NCBI GenBank assembly: GCA_035447065.1
Contig: DAOTGJ010000002.1
Span: forward strand, 82,958-146,957
DNA: 64,000 bases
Reading direction: 5' to 3'
DNA from: CALEMW01 sp035447065
GTDB lineage: Bacteria > Krumholzibacteriota > Krumholzibacteriia > LZORAL124-64-63
Shown here in pieces: positions 1 through 8,107 of the stretch (position 1 is the first letter of the stretch; each line of letters begins with the position of its first letter). The notes beneath the pieces were generated by a model. The model was not told where the DNA came from. It saw only the letters and a list, made by a program, of their open reading frames with translations, and made no database searches. The position numbers were made by a program, and so were the translations under genes.

Positions 1-1
1 C

Positions 2-334
2 GGCGCTTTCCTCATGCAGATCTTCTTCGCGGTGATCGGGGCCAGCGCCAACGTGGGCGTGGTGCTGCGGGTGGGGCCGGTGCTCTTCGTCTTCGCGGCG
101 CTGATCCTGACGGTGCACCTGGTCTTCCTGCTGGCGGCCGGCCGCCTGCTGCGGCTGGACCTGGCGGAGCTGGTCATCGCCAGCAACGCCAACATGGGCG
201 GGCCCACCACCGCGGCCGCCATGGCCGCCGCCCGCGGCTGGCGCCCGCTGGTGCTGCCGGCGGTGCTCTGCGGCACCCTGGGCTACGCGGTGGCCACCTT
301 CCTGGGCGTGGCCCTGGCCAACGCTCTCAAGTGA
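2..334 (+). CDS. DUF819 family membrane protein, C-terminal end (partial)
   Basis: The frame is open from the left edge of the window and ends at TGA 332-334, so only about 110 C-terminal residues are present. Three to four hydrophobic segments alternate with short polar loops. The motif 'SNANMGGPTTAAAMA' followed by a hydrophobic tail is typical of the DUF819 family (COG5505, YjcL-like) of multi-pass inner-membrane proteins of unknown transport function. The true start lies outside the window. The next gene is on the opposite strand and ends one base after this stop. Confidence 0.75.
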   Translation, partial: GAFLMQIFFAVIGASANVGVVLRVGPVLFVFAALILTVHLVFLLAAGRLLRLDLAELVIASNANMGGPTTAAAMAAARGWRPLVLPAVLCGTLGYAVATFLGVALANALK

Positions 335-335
335 G

Positions 336-1085
336 CTAGTCCCAGCGCCCCTGCTGGGGATCGGTCCCCGCGGCCGCCAGGCGCATGCTCTCCTCCAGCC
401 GCGTGCTGTCCACCGTGGGCTGGAAGCCGTCGGCGGGCAGGAACTCGTAGCGCACGTCCGGGAAGCCCAGCCCGCCGGTCAGCGGCGCCAGGGCGCGCAT
501 GGCCGACGCCTGCGCCTCCGCGTTCACCTTGCGCACCAGCTCCGCGGCGAAGCGCTTGGACTCCTGCCGGGTCTCGGCGATGAGCTGGTTCTTGGCGTCC
601 ACGCTGAACCCCCCGGTGAAGAAGCGCCCCACCAGATCCGGCATGAGCCAGGGCAGCAGCTCCGGCTTGTCCTCGCTGTGGATGCGCATGTCGCGCAGCA
701 GCACCTCGTGGCGGCAGGGCGGCATCACCACGCGGCAGCTCCCCATGCCCTCGGGCCGCACCTGGAAGCGCGGGTCCGTCAGGTCGTAGCGGAAGTCCAC
801 GTCGAACTCCATGATCAGCGTGATCCTCTGGCTGGACAGCAGCCAGTTCAGGTACTTCTTGCCGAACTGTCCGAACCAGTGGTCGCTGGCGGTGATGACC
901 TCCTTGGTCATCACGCGGTACACGCTGAGCTCCCCCACCGCGCGCATGCTGGTGATGAAGCTCTCCACGTTCACGTCGGGGGCCGACGGCGCCTTGCGGC
1001 GCCCGCGCCGGGCCACGCGCCAGGCCACGGCGGCCGCCAGGGCCATCCCCAGCCCCACCAGGATGCCGGTCATCAGGTTCTGCAC
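336..1085 (-). CDS. Membrane-anchored DUF4230-like protein
   Basis: This encodes a protein of 249 residues with one N-terminal membrane segment ('MTGILVGLGMALAAAVAW') followed by a basic stop-transfer stretch and a soluble domain. The segments 'SMRAVGELSVYRVMTKEV' and 'LIMEFDVDFRYDL' resemble DUF4230 proteins, a family without known function; the match is by eye. The start chosen is GTG at 1083-1085, because AAGGAG lies 7 bases upstream. A longer reading from an ATG at 1139 lacks a ribosome binding site and adds an arginine-rich stretch. The gene converges on the DUF819 gene, whose stop is one base away. It is probably anchored in the inner membrane with the domain outside. Confidence 0.65.
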   Translation of the reverse strand: MQNLMTGILVGLGMALAAAVAWRVARRGRRKAPSAPDVNVESFITSMRAVGELSVYRVMTKEVITASDHWFGQFGKKYLNWLLSSQRITLIMEFDVDFRYDLTDPRFQVRPEGMGSCRVVMPPCRHEVLLRDMRIHSEDKPELLPWLMPDLVGRFFTGGFSVDAKNQLIAETRQESKRFAAELVRKVNAEAQASAMRALAPLTGGLGFPDVRYEFLPADGFQPTVDSTRLEESMRLAAAGTDPQQGRWD

Positions 1086-1189
1086 TGCGCTCTCCTTCGG
1101 TTGCTGCGCACGATAGCAGCCGCGCCGCCTCCGCGCCACGGCCGCATCCCGGGCTGGCCCCGCGGGCCGCCATCCCCTAGACTCCCGGC

Positions 1190-2176
1190 ATGGACGCTCC
1201 GGTCACATCCTTTCTCGCCCACGCCGGCGTGGACGTGCCGCTGATCTGCGGCCCCATGTTCCCGTGCAGCAACCCCGAGCTCATCGCCGCGGTGAGCGCG
1301 GCCGGCGGCCTTGGCATGGTCCAGCCCATGACCCTGACCAGCGTGCACGGGCTGGAGTTCCGGGCAGGGCTGCACCGCATCCGCTCCCTGACGGACCGGC
1401 CCATCGGCATGAACGTGCTGCTGGAGCACGCCTTCCGCCGCTACCAGAAGCGCATGGACGAGTGGATCGACATCGCCCTGGAGGAGGGCGTGCGCTTCTT
1501 CCTCACCGCCCTGGGCCACCCGCGGCTGGTGGCGGCCCGCATCCACGCCGCCGGCGGCGTGCTCTACCACGACGTGACCGGCCTGGGCTTCGCCCGCAAG
1601 GCCGCCGACGCCGGCGTGGACGGCCTGATCTGCGTGAACGACCGCGCCGGCGGGCACGCCGGCCGCCGCAGCCGCGAGCGCCTTCTCGAGGAGCTGGCGC
1701 CCCTGGGCCTGCCCCTGATCTGCGCCGGCGGCGTGGGCGACGCCGACGGCTTCCGCGCCGCTCTGGATCTGGGCTACGCCGGCGTGCAGATGGGCACGCG
1801 GTTCATCGCCACCACGGAGTGCGACGCCCATCCCGACTACAAGGCCGCCCTGGCCGCCGCCACCTCGGACCAGGTGGTGCTGACGGAGAAGCTCACGGGC
1901 GTGCCCGTGTCCGTGCTGCGCACCCCGGTCATCGACAAGCTGGGGCTGCACGCCTCCGGCCTGGAGAAGCGGCTCCTGCGCCATCCCCGCACCAAGAACT
2001 GGATGCGCGGCTGGTACCTGGGCCGCTCCATGAAGCGCCTGCCCCAGGGCGCGCGCGGGGGCTCGCCCTACAAGCACGTGTGGCAGGCGGGCAAGAGCGT
2101 GGACGGCATCCACGGCGTGGTGCCGGCGGGCGAGGTGGTGCGCGCCTGCGCCGCCGTCCTGGAGGCGCGGACTTGA
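1190..2176 (+). CDS. Nitronate monooxygenase family protein (FMN-dependent)
   Basis: This 328-residue TIM-barrel protein belongs to the 2-nitropropane dioxygenase/nitronate monooxygenase family, which oxidises alkyl nitronates using FMN. Supporting motifs are the N-terminal 'PLICGPMF', 'GGLGMVQP', the active-site-type 'NDRAGGHAG' near residue 155, and the phosphate-binding 'ICAGGVGDADGF' followed by 'GVQMGTRFIAT'. Length is normal for the family. No Shine-Dalgarno sequence precedes the ATG. A TAGACT hexamer at 1178-1183, six bases before the start, suggests a leaderless transcript (inference). The stop overlaps the TTG start of the next gene, so the two are probably co-translated. The substrate cannot be told from sequence. 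Confidence 0.85.
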   Translation: MDAPVTSFLAHAGVDVPLICGPMFPCSNPELIAAVSAAGGLGMVQPMTLTSVHGLEFRAGLHRIRSLTDRPIGMNVLLEHAFRRYQKRMDEWIDIALEEGVRFFLTALGHPRLVAARIHAAGGVLYHDVTGLGFARKAADAGVDGLICVNDRAGGHAGRRSRERLLEELAPLGLPLICAGGVGDADGFRAALDLGYAGVQMGTRFIATTECDAHPDYKAALAAATSDQVVLTEKLTGVPVSVLRTPVIDKLGLHASGLEKRLLRHPRTKNWMRGWYLGRSMKRLPQGARGGSPYKHVWQAGKSVDGIHGVVPAGEVVRACAAVLEART

Positions 2177-2583
2177 GCGGCCCGGCCCACGGCGTGGCCA
2201 CCTACTGCGCGGGGCCCAAGCGCGAGGACCACGGCCTGCTGCCCGCGGTGGAGCGCTACCGCAGCCGCCGCATCCGCATGCTCGCCATGCAGGCGGCCTG
2301 GGACCGCCGCCCCTTCCTGATCCTGTCCGGGGAGTACGGCCTGCTCGGCCCCGACGAACCCATCCCCTGGTACGACCACCTGCTGCTGGCGGTGGAGGTG
2401 GAGGCCATGGTGCCGCGGGTGGTGCGCCAGCTCCAGGGCCTGCGCCTGGAGGCCCTGGACTACCACACGGCGCCGCTCATGTCGGACCAGCGGGTGAAGC
2501 CGTACTTCGACCTGATCAGCTCCGCCTGCGCCCGCGCCGAGGTGACGCTGCACATCCATCTGCTCCCGTCCGCCCTGGACTAG
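2173..2583 (+). CDS. Hypothetical protein, DUF6884/YaaA-like
   Basis: This small cytoplasmic protein (136 residues) begins at TTG 2173, overlapping the upstream stop in TTGA, with GGAGG seven bases before it; no ATG exists in a usable position. The stretch 'FLILSGEYGLLGPDEPIPWYD' and the early cysteine in 'TYCAGPKR' resemble DUF6884-type proteins, which are often found near nucleotide or DNA metabolism genes but have no firm function. Its last four bases overlap the end of the convergent sppA gene. It looks like the second gene of a two-gene operon with the nitronate monooxygenase. Confidence 0.6.
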   Translation: MSGPAHGVATYCAGPKREDHGLLPAVERYRSRRIRMLAMQAAWDRRPFLILSGEYGLLGPDEPIPWYDHLLLAVEVEAMVPRVVRQLQGLRLEALDYHTAPLMSDQRVKPYFDLISSACARAEVTLHIHLLPSALD

Positions 2584-4319
2584 TCCGTCATCACGCTCCA
2601 GCGGTGGGTCCGGTCGCCGGCGTCCAGCAGGTTCAGGGCGTCGGCGCGCAGCGAGCGCACCAACGAGGCGCGCACGGCAGCGGCCACGTCGCCGCCGGAG
2701 GCGCCGTCGGACAGCAGGCTGGCCAGCAGGCCCTTGTGCTCGGGCAGGTGGATCACGCGCGGGTCCTCGTCGGCCTTCAGCTCCGCCAGCTCCGCGGCCC
2801 GGGCCACGGCGTCGCGCAGGCCGCCGGTGCGGTCGATGAGACCGTTGGCCGCGGCCTGCCGCCCCGTCCACACGCGGCCGAAGGCCAGGCCCTCCATCTG
2901 CGCGCGGGTGAGTCCGCGGCGGTCGGCCACGTCGTCGAACCAGGTCATGTAGCCCTTCCAGTGGGCGTCCTCGTGGCGCGCCCACTCCTGCTCGGTGGGC
3001 GGGCGGTCGTCGGTGCCCAGCAGGGCCATGGGGCCGCGGGTCACGTGGTCCACGTTCAGGCCCACCTTCTCGCGCAGCCCGCTCACGTCGAAGAAGGCGT
3101 TGATGGAGCCGATGGAGCCGGTGACGGTCAGGGGCAGGGCCATGAGCTCGGTGGCGCGGTAGCTGATCATGTAGCCGCCCGACGCCGCCACGTCCACCAT
3201 GCTCACCACCACGGGCTTCTCCCGCGCCAGCAGGTCCACCTCGTGGGCGATGAGGTCGCTGGCCAGGCTCTCGCCGCCGGAGGAGTCCACGCGGAAGACC
3301 ACGGCCTTCACGTCGTCGTCCAGGCGGCAGCGCCGCAGCTCGGCGATCACGGACTCGTGGCCCATCATCACGCCCAGCAGGGGATCGATGCGGCTCTCGC
3401 GCCCGCCGATCATGCCCTGGGCGTGGACCACCGCCACCGCGTCGCCGCCCTGGCGGCCCAGATGCCCCCAGCTCACGCCGGCGTAGTCGTCCGACGTGAC
3501 GGTGGGCAGCTCGTCCTCGTCGCCGCGCAGGCGGGCCTCCAGCTCCTGGCGGTAGAGCACGGCGTCGATGAGGCCCACGGCGGCGGCCTCGCTCGGCTCG
3601 AACTCGGCGTAGCGCAGGTGGGCCAGCATGTCCTCCTCGGACATGCCGCGCGCCGCGGCGATCACGGGCACGGTCTGGTCCCAGACCTCGTCCAGCATCC
3701 AGCCGCGCATCTCGCGGGCCGGCGGCGTCATCTCCGTCTCCATGACCATCTCCGCGGCGGCCTTGTAGTCCTTGATCTTGGACACGTGCGGCACCACGCC
3801 CAGCTTGTCCAGCAGGCCGCGGACGTGCAGCGCATCGGCGTGCAGGCCCTGGATCTGGAAGTAGCCGCCGCGTGGCATGTAGATGGAGTCGCAGGCCGAC
3901 GCCAGGAACAGCGTGCCGTTGTCCATGGCGTCGCCCCAGGCGTACACGGGCTTGCCGGCGGCGCGCACGCGGCCCACCGCCAGCCGCAGCTCCTGCAGCT
4001 TGGCCGCCCCGGCGGCGTTGCTGCTGGACATCTGGAAGATCACGCCGGCGATGCGCTCGTCCACGGCCGCCTTGTCCAGGTTGTCCACCAGGCGCGTGAG
4101 GGTCTCGCCGCCGCCGCCCAGGGGGCCCAGCAGGCCGTCGGGGGTCTCGTACTCGGGCAGGTCGCCGTAGAGGTCCAGGACCAGCCAGGCGCCGTCGGGC
4201 ACGTCGGGGCCGCCGCGCTGGAGCAGCCACACCACGCCGGCCACCGCGGCCACGGCCAGGACCAGGCCCGTCACGGCGGACAGGGCGGACAGCAGGGACT
4301 TCTTCAGGAATTCGGACAT
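2580..4319 (-). CDS. sppA: Signal peptide peptidase SppA, 67K (long) type
   Basis: This is a 579-residue inner-membrane serine protease that cleaves leftover signal peptides. It has an N-terminal membrane anchor (about residues 8-33) and two tandem ClpP/crotonase-like S49 domains, as in the E. coli enzyme. By alignment with that family the catalytic lysine is K186 in 'KIKDYKAAAEM' and the nucleophile S380 in 'VAASGGYMIS'; 'LTVTGSIGSI' follows. The ATG at 4319 has GAGGAG upstream and gives a clean N-terminus; a reading from 4373 only adds basic residues. It converges on the DUF6884-like gene with a four-base overlap, so no terminator fits between them. Confidence 0.92.
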   Translation of the reverse strand: MSEFLKKSLLSALSAVTGLVLAVAAVAGVVWLLQRGGPDVPDGAWLVLDLYGDLPEYETPDGLLGPLGGGGETLTRLVDNLDKAAVDERIAGVIFQMSSSNAAGAAKLQELRLAVGRVRAAGKPVYAWGDAMDNGTLFLASACDSIYMPRGGYFQIQGLHADALHVRGLLDKLGVVPHVSKIKDYKAAAEMVMETEMTPPAREMRGWMLDEVWDQTVPVIAAARGMSEEDMLAHLRYAEFEPSEAAAVGLIDAVLYRQELEARLRGDEDELPTVTSDDYAGVSWGHLGRQGGDAVAVVHAQGMIGGRESRIDPLLGVMMGHESVIAELRRCRLDDDVKAVVFRVDSSGGESLASDLIAHEVDLLAREKPVVVSMVDVAASGGYMISYRATELMALPLTVTGSIGSINAFFDVSGLREKVGLNVDHVTRGPMALLGTDDRPPTEQEWARHEDAHWKGYMTWFDDVADRRGLTRAQMEGLAFGRVWTGRQAAANGLIDRTGGLRDAVARAAELAELKADEDPRVIHLPEHKGLLASLLSDGASGGDVAAAVRASLVRSLRADALNLLDAGDRTHRWSVMTD

Positions 4320-4408
4320 GGGAGGGCTCCTCGGCTGATGGCGCAGGGCACGGACCGCAACCCTACGCCGCAACGGGCGCGGGGTTGCCGTCCGATCCTA
4401 CGCCGGAA

Positions 4409-5536
4409 TCAGCGGAGAAGCAGCAGGGGACGCGCGTCGGCGCCGGCGGCGCTCTGCAGGCGGCACACGAAGGCGCCGCTGCCCAGGGCGCGGCCCGCGT
4501 CGTCGCGGCCGTCCCAGGTCAGGGCGAAGGGGCCGGCGTCGCGCACGTCGTCGGCCAGCAGGCGCACCAGCGAGCCGTCCAGGCCGTAGATGGCCACGCG
4601 GGCGCGGCCGGCCCGGGGCAGCTCGAAGCTCAGGGTGGTGCTGGGGTTGAACGGGTTGGGATGGATGCCCGCGATGAGCGCCGGCGCGGGCGCGTCGCCC
4701 ACGTCGCTGATGATGCCCTCGAAGACCCCCGCCACCCACTCGGGGTGGTCGATGAAGGGGTTGCGGTTGCCCTGGTACTGCTGGATCACGTCGTTGCGGG
4801 CGCGCTCGCGGTCGCTGACCGGATCGGCCGCGTGCCACTCCAGCAGGGTGGCCAGCAGGCCCATGTAGGCCACCGAGGCGTTGCTGCCGCCGGAGGTCTG
4901 GATCAGGCCGGCGTCGTCGGTGAGGATCAGGTCCGGCTCGCTGCCGGCGTCGCCCTCGTAGCGCACGTCCATGTAGAACATGGCGCGGGCCACCTCGCCC
5001 TTGCGGCCGGCCCAGGTCTCCCAGGAATCGCCGTCGCGCTTGTTCACGCCGCTCTCGCCGTCGTAGAGGTCGGCGACGTAGGCGGTGCAGGACACCGTGC
5101 AGTCGTCGAAGAACAGGTTGCCGCGGGCGCCGTTGTAGTCGATGTCGCACAGGAAGAGGTGGTGGCAGTCCGTGTACGGCAGGTTGCTGGAGCCGTCGTC
5201 CGGGAACCCGTAGCTGTTGGGCCAGGTGTGCTCGCGGTTGTAGCTGGTGTTGCCGCCGCCCGCCTTGGTGAACGTCCGGTTCTGGTACAGGTCCAGGATG
5301 CGGGAGGAATTGAAGGGATCCTCGTCCGCGATCTCCAGCACGTCCCAGGTGTCCGTGGAGGACGCGGTGTAGGGGATCTTGGTGTGGCCGTCGATGATGT
5401 CGTGGATGGACTGGCGCAGGGCCGCGGGGCTGCTCAGGTCCACGGAATCGTAGTAGCCGGCCGGCGGATCGGCCTGGACGACGGTGGCGGCGCAGAGCAG
5501 CAGGGCGACGGCGGCGACGGTACGGCGCAAGCTCAC
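4409..5536 (-). CDS. Secreted endonuclease I family protein with C-terminal FlgD/Por-type sorting domain
   Basis: This encodes a secreted nuclease of about 375 residues. A signal peptide ('LRRTVAAVALLLCAATVVQA') precedes an EndA/NucM-type domain with the family signature 'YNREHTWPNSYG' and 'TDCHHLFLCD', the metal and phosphate-binding region of non-specific DNases. After about residue 280 comes a linker with 'IHPNPFNPSTTLSFELP' and a beta domain ending 'LLLLR', the FlgD-like/Por-type C-terminal domain used for export and surface attachment in FCB bacteria. The start chosen is GTG 5536, with GGGAGA six bases upstream; an in-frame ATG at 5575 would lengthen the leader by 13 residues without a good ribosome site. 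Likely role: extracellular DNA degradation for nutrients. Confidence 0.82.
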   Translation of the reverse strand: MSLRRTVAAVALLLCAATVVQADPPAGYYDSVDLSSPAALRQSIHDIIDGHTKIPYTASSTDTWDVLEIADEDPFNSSRILDLYQNRTFTKAGGGNTSYNREHTWPNSYGFPDDGSSNLPYTDCHHLFLCDIDYNGARGNLFFDDCTVSCTAYVADLYDGESGVNKRDGDSWETWAGRKGEVARAMFYMDVRYEGDAGSEPDLILTDDAGLIQTSGGSNASVAYMGLLATLLEWHAADPVSDRERARNDVIQQYQGNRNPFIDHPEWVAGVFEGIISDVGDAPAPALIAGIHPNPFNPSTTLSFELPRAGRARVAIYGLDGSLVRLLADDVRDAGPFALTWDGRDDAGRALGSGAFVCRLQSAAGADARPLLLLR

Positions 5537-5754
5537 GGCGGATCTCCCTCGAGGGTCGGGGCACGGTTCAGGCATCGTATGATGATAACATCCGCGCGGC
5601 GACATCGCACGAAGAGATCGCAAAACACCCATGAATGCAAAATTTGACGACGGGGGTGCGCAGGTCTTGCCACCGCCCGCCATCGCCCGTATGCTTGAAG
5701 GCGTACCCGGGGCCCCGATCACCGATCGGGCCGCGGCGGTCCCCAGGCGGCCTC

Positions 5755-5977
5755 GGGCGGTCGCGGGGATCGGGCGAGGTGGGTCTCGCCGCCGATGGTT
5801 CGCCCTAGGAGGAGGTGATCCAGTGAGTTCGGACAAACACGGCCTGGCTGAGGTGGTGCCCCTGCACTGAGGGCCGCTACCGCGCGTTGGCGCCAGGGTG
5901 ACCCCGGCAGGGGAACCCGGCACCACCGACGCCGGACTTTCGGGGCGTCGCCGCGACCGCGGCGGCGCCCTTTCTCT
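5755..5977 (+). ncRNA. Possible structured transcript or leader with tiny ORF (unidentified)
   Basis: The gap 5537-6002 has no convincing protein gene but much secondary structure on the plus strand. At 5767-5828, GGATC and GGGCGA can pair with TCGCCC and GATCC around an AGGAGGAGGTGATCC stretch, which is a perfect Shine-Dalgarno match. A GTG begins two bases later and reads 15 codons ('VSSDKHGLAEVVPLH'). The unit ends in a strong hairpin with a T-rich tail at 5943-5977. It did not match tmRNA, RNase P, SRP or a riboswitch known to me. It may be an sRNA or leader peptide; both readings are inference. Confidence 0.3.
5943..5977 (+). terminator. Rho-independent terminator on the plus strand
   Basis: A GC-rich stem (GGGC...CGCCGC, loop GACC, GCGGCG...GCCC) is followed directly by TTTCTCTT. 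No protein gene lies upstream on this strand, so it marks the end of the unidentified transcript described for 5755-5977. Confidence 0.5.
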
Positions 5978-6002
5978 TGCCCCCGGCGTGTTCTCAGGCC
6001 CC

Positions 6003-6899
6003 CTACTTGCGGACGACCTCCACCTCGCCGCGCTCGAAGCTCAGGTCAAGGCGCAGCACCGGCAGCGGCACCTCCGGCTTCTCCACCTGCAGCAGCGACG
6101 CCCCCTGCACCTCGGCGCCGGTCACGTCCACGTCGCGCGGCACCACCACGGCCACGCCGCCCATGGACACATCCACCTTCACATCGGCGTCGTTGCGCCA
6201 GTCGCCGCGCAGGTCCAGCTGCACGCCGCCCATGCGGCAGTCCAGGCTCAGGAGCGCCGGGCTGGCGTTGCCCAGGCTCGTGGCCTCCACGCCGCCCATG
6301 GAGCCGTGGATGGCCAGCCGTTCCATGGGCTCCCGCAGGGGCTCGCTCACCTTGAGCTCGAAGCCGCCCTTGTCGAAGTGGATGTCGGCCTCGCGCAGCC
6401 AGAGCCCGCCCAGCTCCGCCGTCACGCCGCCCATGCCGGTGGTCACGTCCAGGTCCAGGGGCACGTCCACCGGAAGCTGCACCTTCACCTCCGGATCCGG
6501 CACGTCGCCCACGATGTCCATGAGGATCGCCTTGAGCAGCGGGATGCGGCTGCGGAAGCCCACGCGGTACTCCCAGCGGCCGTCGTCCAGGGCCACCAGC
6601 TCGTCCACGAGCTCGTAGGAGGTGGTGTCGAACGTGGCGCTCACGGTGACGCCCTGCCCCGGCGGGGCGGGCGCGATCTCGAAGGCGCCGTGGTGCAGGT
6701 CCAGCACCACGCGGCCGGGGCCGGCGTCGGCCATGCCCCCCACGCTGGCGCCGGCGCTCCGCGACACATCCTCCACCACCTGGCGGTCCACGGCGCGCTT
6801 GGCCGTGAGGCCCAGGAAGCCGCCGGCGACGATGAGGATCACGATGAGGCCCAGGCAGCCGAGGCCCGCGGTCTTGAGACAGCCCTGGGTGGACGCCAT
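6003..6899 (-). CDS. Membrane-anchored beta-repeat protein, LiaF/DUF4097-like
   Basis: This protein of 298 residues has a cysteine-containing N-terminus, one membrane segment (about 8-30, 'LGCLGLIVILIVAGGFLGL') and a long extracytoplasmic region. That region contains at least four copies of a '[SGR]MGGV' turn, ending in 'SMGGVAVVVPRDVDVTGAEV'. This resembles the beta-solenoid C-terminal domain of LiaF/YvqF and DUF4097 adhesin-like proteins, which sense cell-envelope stress in some bacteria. AAGGAG five bases before ATG 6899 fixes the start. It is monocistronic and divergent from the spondin-domain gene. No kinase or regulator of a Lia-type system is adjacent, so a sensing role is only a possibility. 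Confidence 0.6.
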   Translation of the reverse strand: MASTQGCLKTAGLGCLGLIVILIVAGGFLGLTAKRAVDRQVVEDVSRSAGASVGGMADAGPGRVVLDLHHGAFEIAPAPPGQGVTVSATFDTTSYELVDELVALDDGRWEYRVGFRSRIPLLKAILMDIVGDVPDPEVKVQLPVDVPLDLDVTTGMGGVTAELGGLWLREADIHFDKGGFELKVSEPLREPMERLAIHGSMGGVEATSLGNASPALLSLDCRMGGVQLDLRGDWRNDADVKVDVSMGGVAVVVPRDVDVTGAEVQGASLLQVEKPEVPLPVLRLDLSFERGEVEVVRK

Positions 6900-7057
6900 G
6901 GCGGCTCCTTGCGCTGAAAATGGTCGGTCGTCGACGGGTTCGTTACGCTGAAGGTGCCATACCGGGATCCATCGGACAAGAGGCGCGGTCACGCCGGGGC
7001 GCCCTGCCCCGTATCTCCTGGGACCGCCGAACGCCCCCGACGCAGAAAGGACCCGCC

Positions 7058-7996
7058 GTGTTGCACCGACGGACCCTGGCCATCCTCCTGGTGGCCGCCG
7101 CCTCCGCCTCCGCCCAGCCCCAGACCGAAGCCGTGTACCGCGTGACCTTCCAGGCCACCTGGAGCGCCGAGACCCATCCCCAGAGCTTCCCCGCCAACGC
7201 CCACTTCTCCTGGCTCATCGGCGGCACCCACGACGCCGCGGCGGAGTTCTGGGCCCCGGGCCAGCCCGCCAGCCCGGGCATCGAGAGCATGGCCGAGACC
7301 GGGGGCACCGCGGCGCTCGCGTCGGAAGTTGAGGACCAGATCGCCCTGGGCCACGCCGGCGAGGTGGTGCGCAGCCTGAGCTTCCCGTTCAGTCCCGGCA
7401 GCGTGGACGCCACGTTCACCGTGACCTCGGACCACCCCCTGCTCACCCTGACCACCATGGTGGCGCCCAGCCCCGACTGGTTCGTGGGCGTGCGCGGCCT
7501 GGACCTGCGCGACGGGGCCGGCTGGCTCCCCGAGTGGACGGTGGATCTCTACCCCTGGGATGCGGGAACCGACAGCGGCCCGACCTACACGTCGCCGGAC
7601 CAGGACACCCAACCGGCCCAGCCCATCACGGCCATCGCCGGCGCGCCGTTCACCCCGGGCGTGCCACTGGGCCGGTTCGTCTTCGAGCTGGTGAGCCAGA
7701 CCACCGACGTGCCCGACGTGGGCGTGCTGGCGGCCACGGCCTACCCCAACCCCTTCAACCCGCGCACCACGGTGGCCTTCGCGGCGCCGCAGGCGGGCCG
7801 GGCTTCCGTGGTGATCCACGATCCGCGGGGGCGACGCGTGCGCACGCTGCTGGACGGGGAGGTGGCGGCGGGACGCACGGAGTTGACCTGGGATGGCCTT
7901 GACGACGGCGGGCGCGCGCTGTCTGGCGGCGTCTATCTGGTGCGCGTGCGTTCTGGTGCCGCCGTCGGGTCGGTGCGCCTTTCGCTGATCCGCTGA
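7058..7996 (+). CDS. Secreted spondin-domain protein with FlgD/Por-type C-terminal domain
   Basis: The product of about 312 residues has a signal peptide ('LHRRTLAILLVAAASASA') and a spondin_N domain from about residue 22 to 195, marked by 'YRVTFQATWSAETHPQSFP', 'AHFSWLIGGTHD' and 'GIESMAETG'. Spondin domains are extracellular calcium-binding folds. A C-terminal domain opens with 'TAYPNPFNPRTTVAF' and ends 'VRLSLIR', the FlgD-like/Por-type sorting tail also seen in the endonuclease at 4409-5536. The start is GTG 7058 with AAAGGA six bases upstream; upstream in-frame codons are arginine-rich and lack a ribosome site. Probably surface-exposed; the ligand is unknown. Confidence 0.8.
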   Translation: MLHRRTLAILLVAAASASAQPQTEAVYRVTFQATWSAETHPQSFPANAHFSWLIGGTHDAAAEFWAPGQPASPGIESMAETGGTAALASEVEDQIALGHAGEVVRSLSFPFSPGSVDATFTVTSDHPLLTLTTMVAPSPDWFVGVRGLDLRDGAGWLPEWTVDLYPWDAGTDSGPTYTSPDQDTQPAQPITAIAGAPFTPGVPLGRFVFELVSQTTDVPDVGVLAATAYPNPFNPRTTVAFAAPQAGRASVVIHDPRGRRVRTLLDGEVAAGRTELTWDGLDDGGRALSGGVYLVRVRSGAAVGSVRLSLIR

Positions 7997-8012
7997 CGTC
8001 ACCGTCTCCGCC

Positions 8013-8040
8013 TTGCGGATCCCTCGAAAATGACTATCGA
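8013..8040 (+). promoter_or_regulatory. Probable sigma-70-type promoter of the sucA operon
   Basis: TTGCGG (8013-8018), a 16-base spacer and TATCGA (8035-8040) lie 68 bases before the sucA start. The match is moderate. Confidence 0.4.
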
Positions 8041-8041
8041 T

Positions 8042-8083
8042 ACAGGATCGGACCGCCCTCACCCCGGGGGCGGTCCTGCCTGT
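8042..8083 (+). promoter_or_regulatory. Leader stem-loop upstream of sucA
   Basis: ACAGG plus GGACCGCCC pairs with GGGCGGTCC plus CCTGT, giving a long interrupted stem in the 5' leader between the likely promoter and sucA. No T-run follows, so it is more likely an mRNA-stability or translational element than a terminator. No known riboswitch was recognised. Confidence 0.4.
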
Positions 8084-8107
8084 GGGCCCCGAAACCGGAC
8101 GATAGCC

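Noticed and set aside
5805..5828. Reverse complement of TGGATCACCTCCT, like the 3' end of 16S rRNA
   Set aside because: Identity stops outside this short stretch; no other 16S sequence is present. A strong Shine-Dalgarno match explains it.
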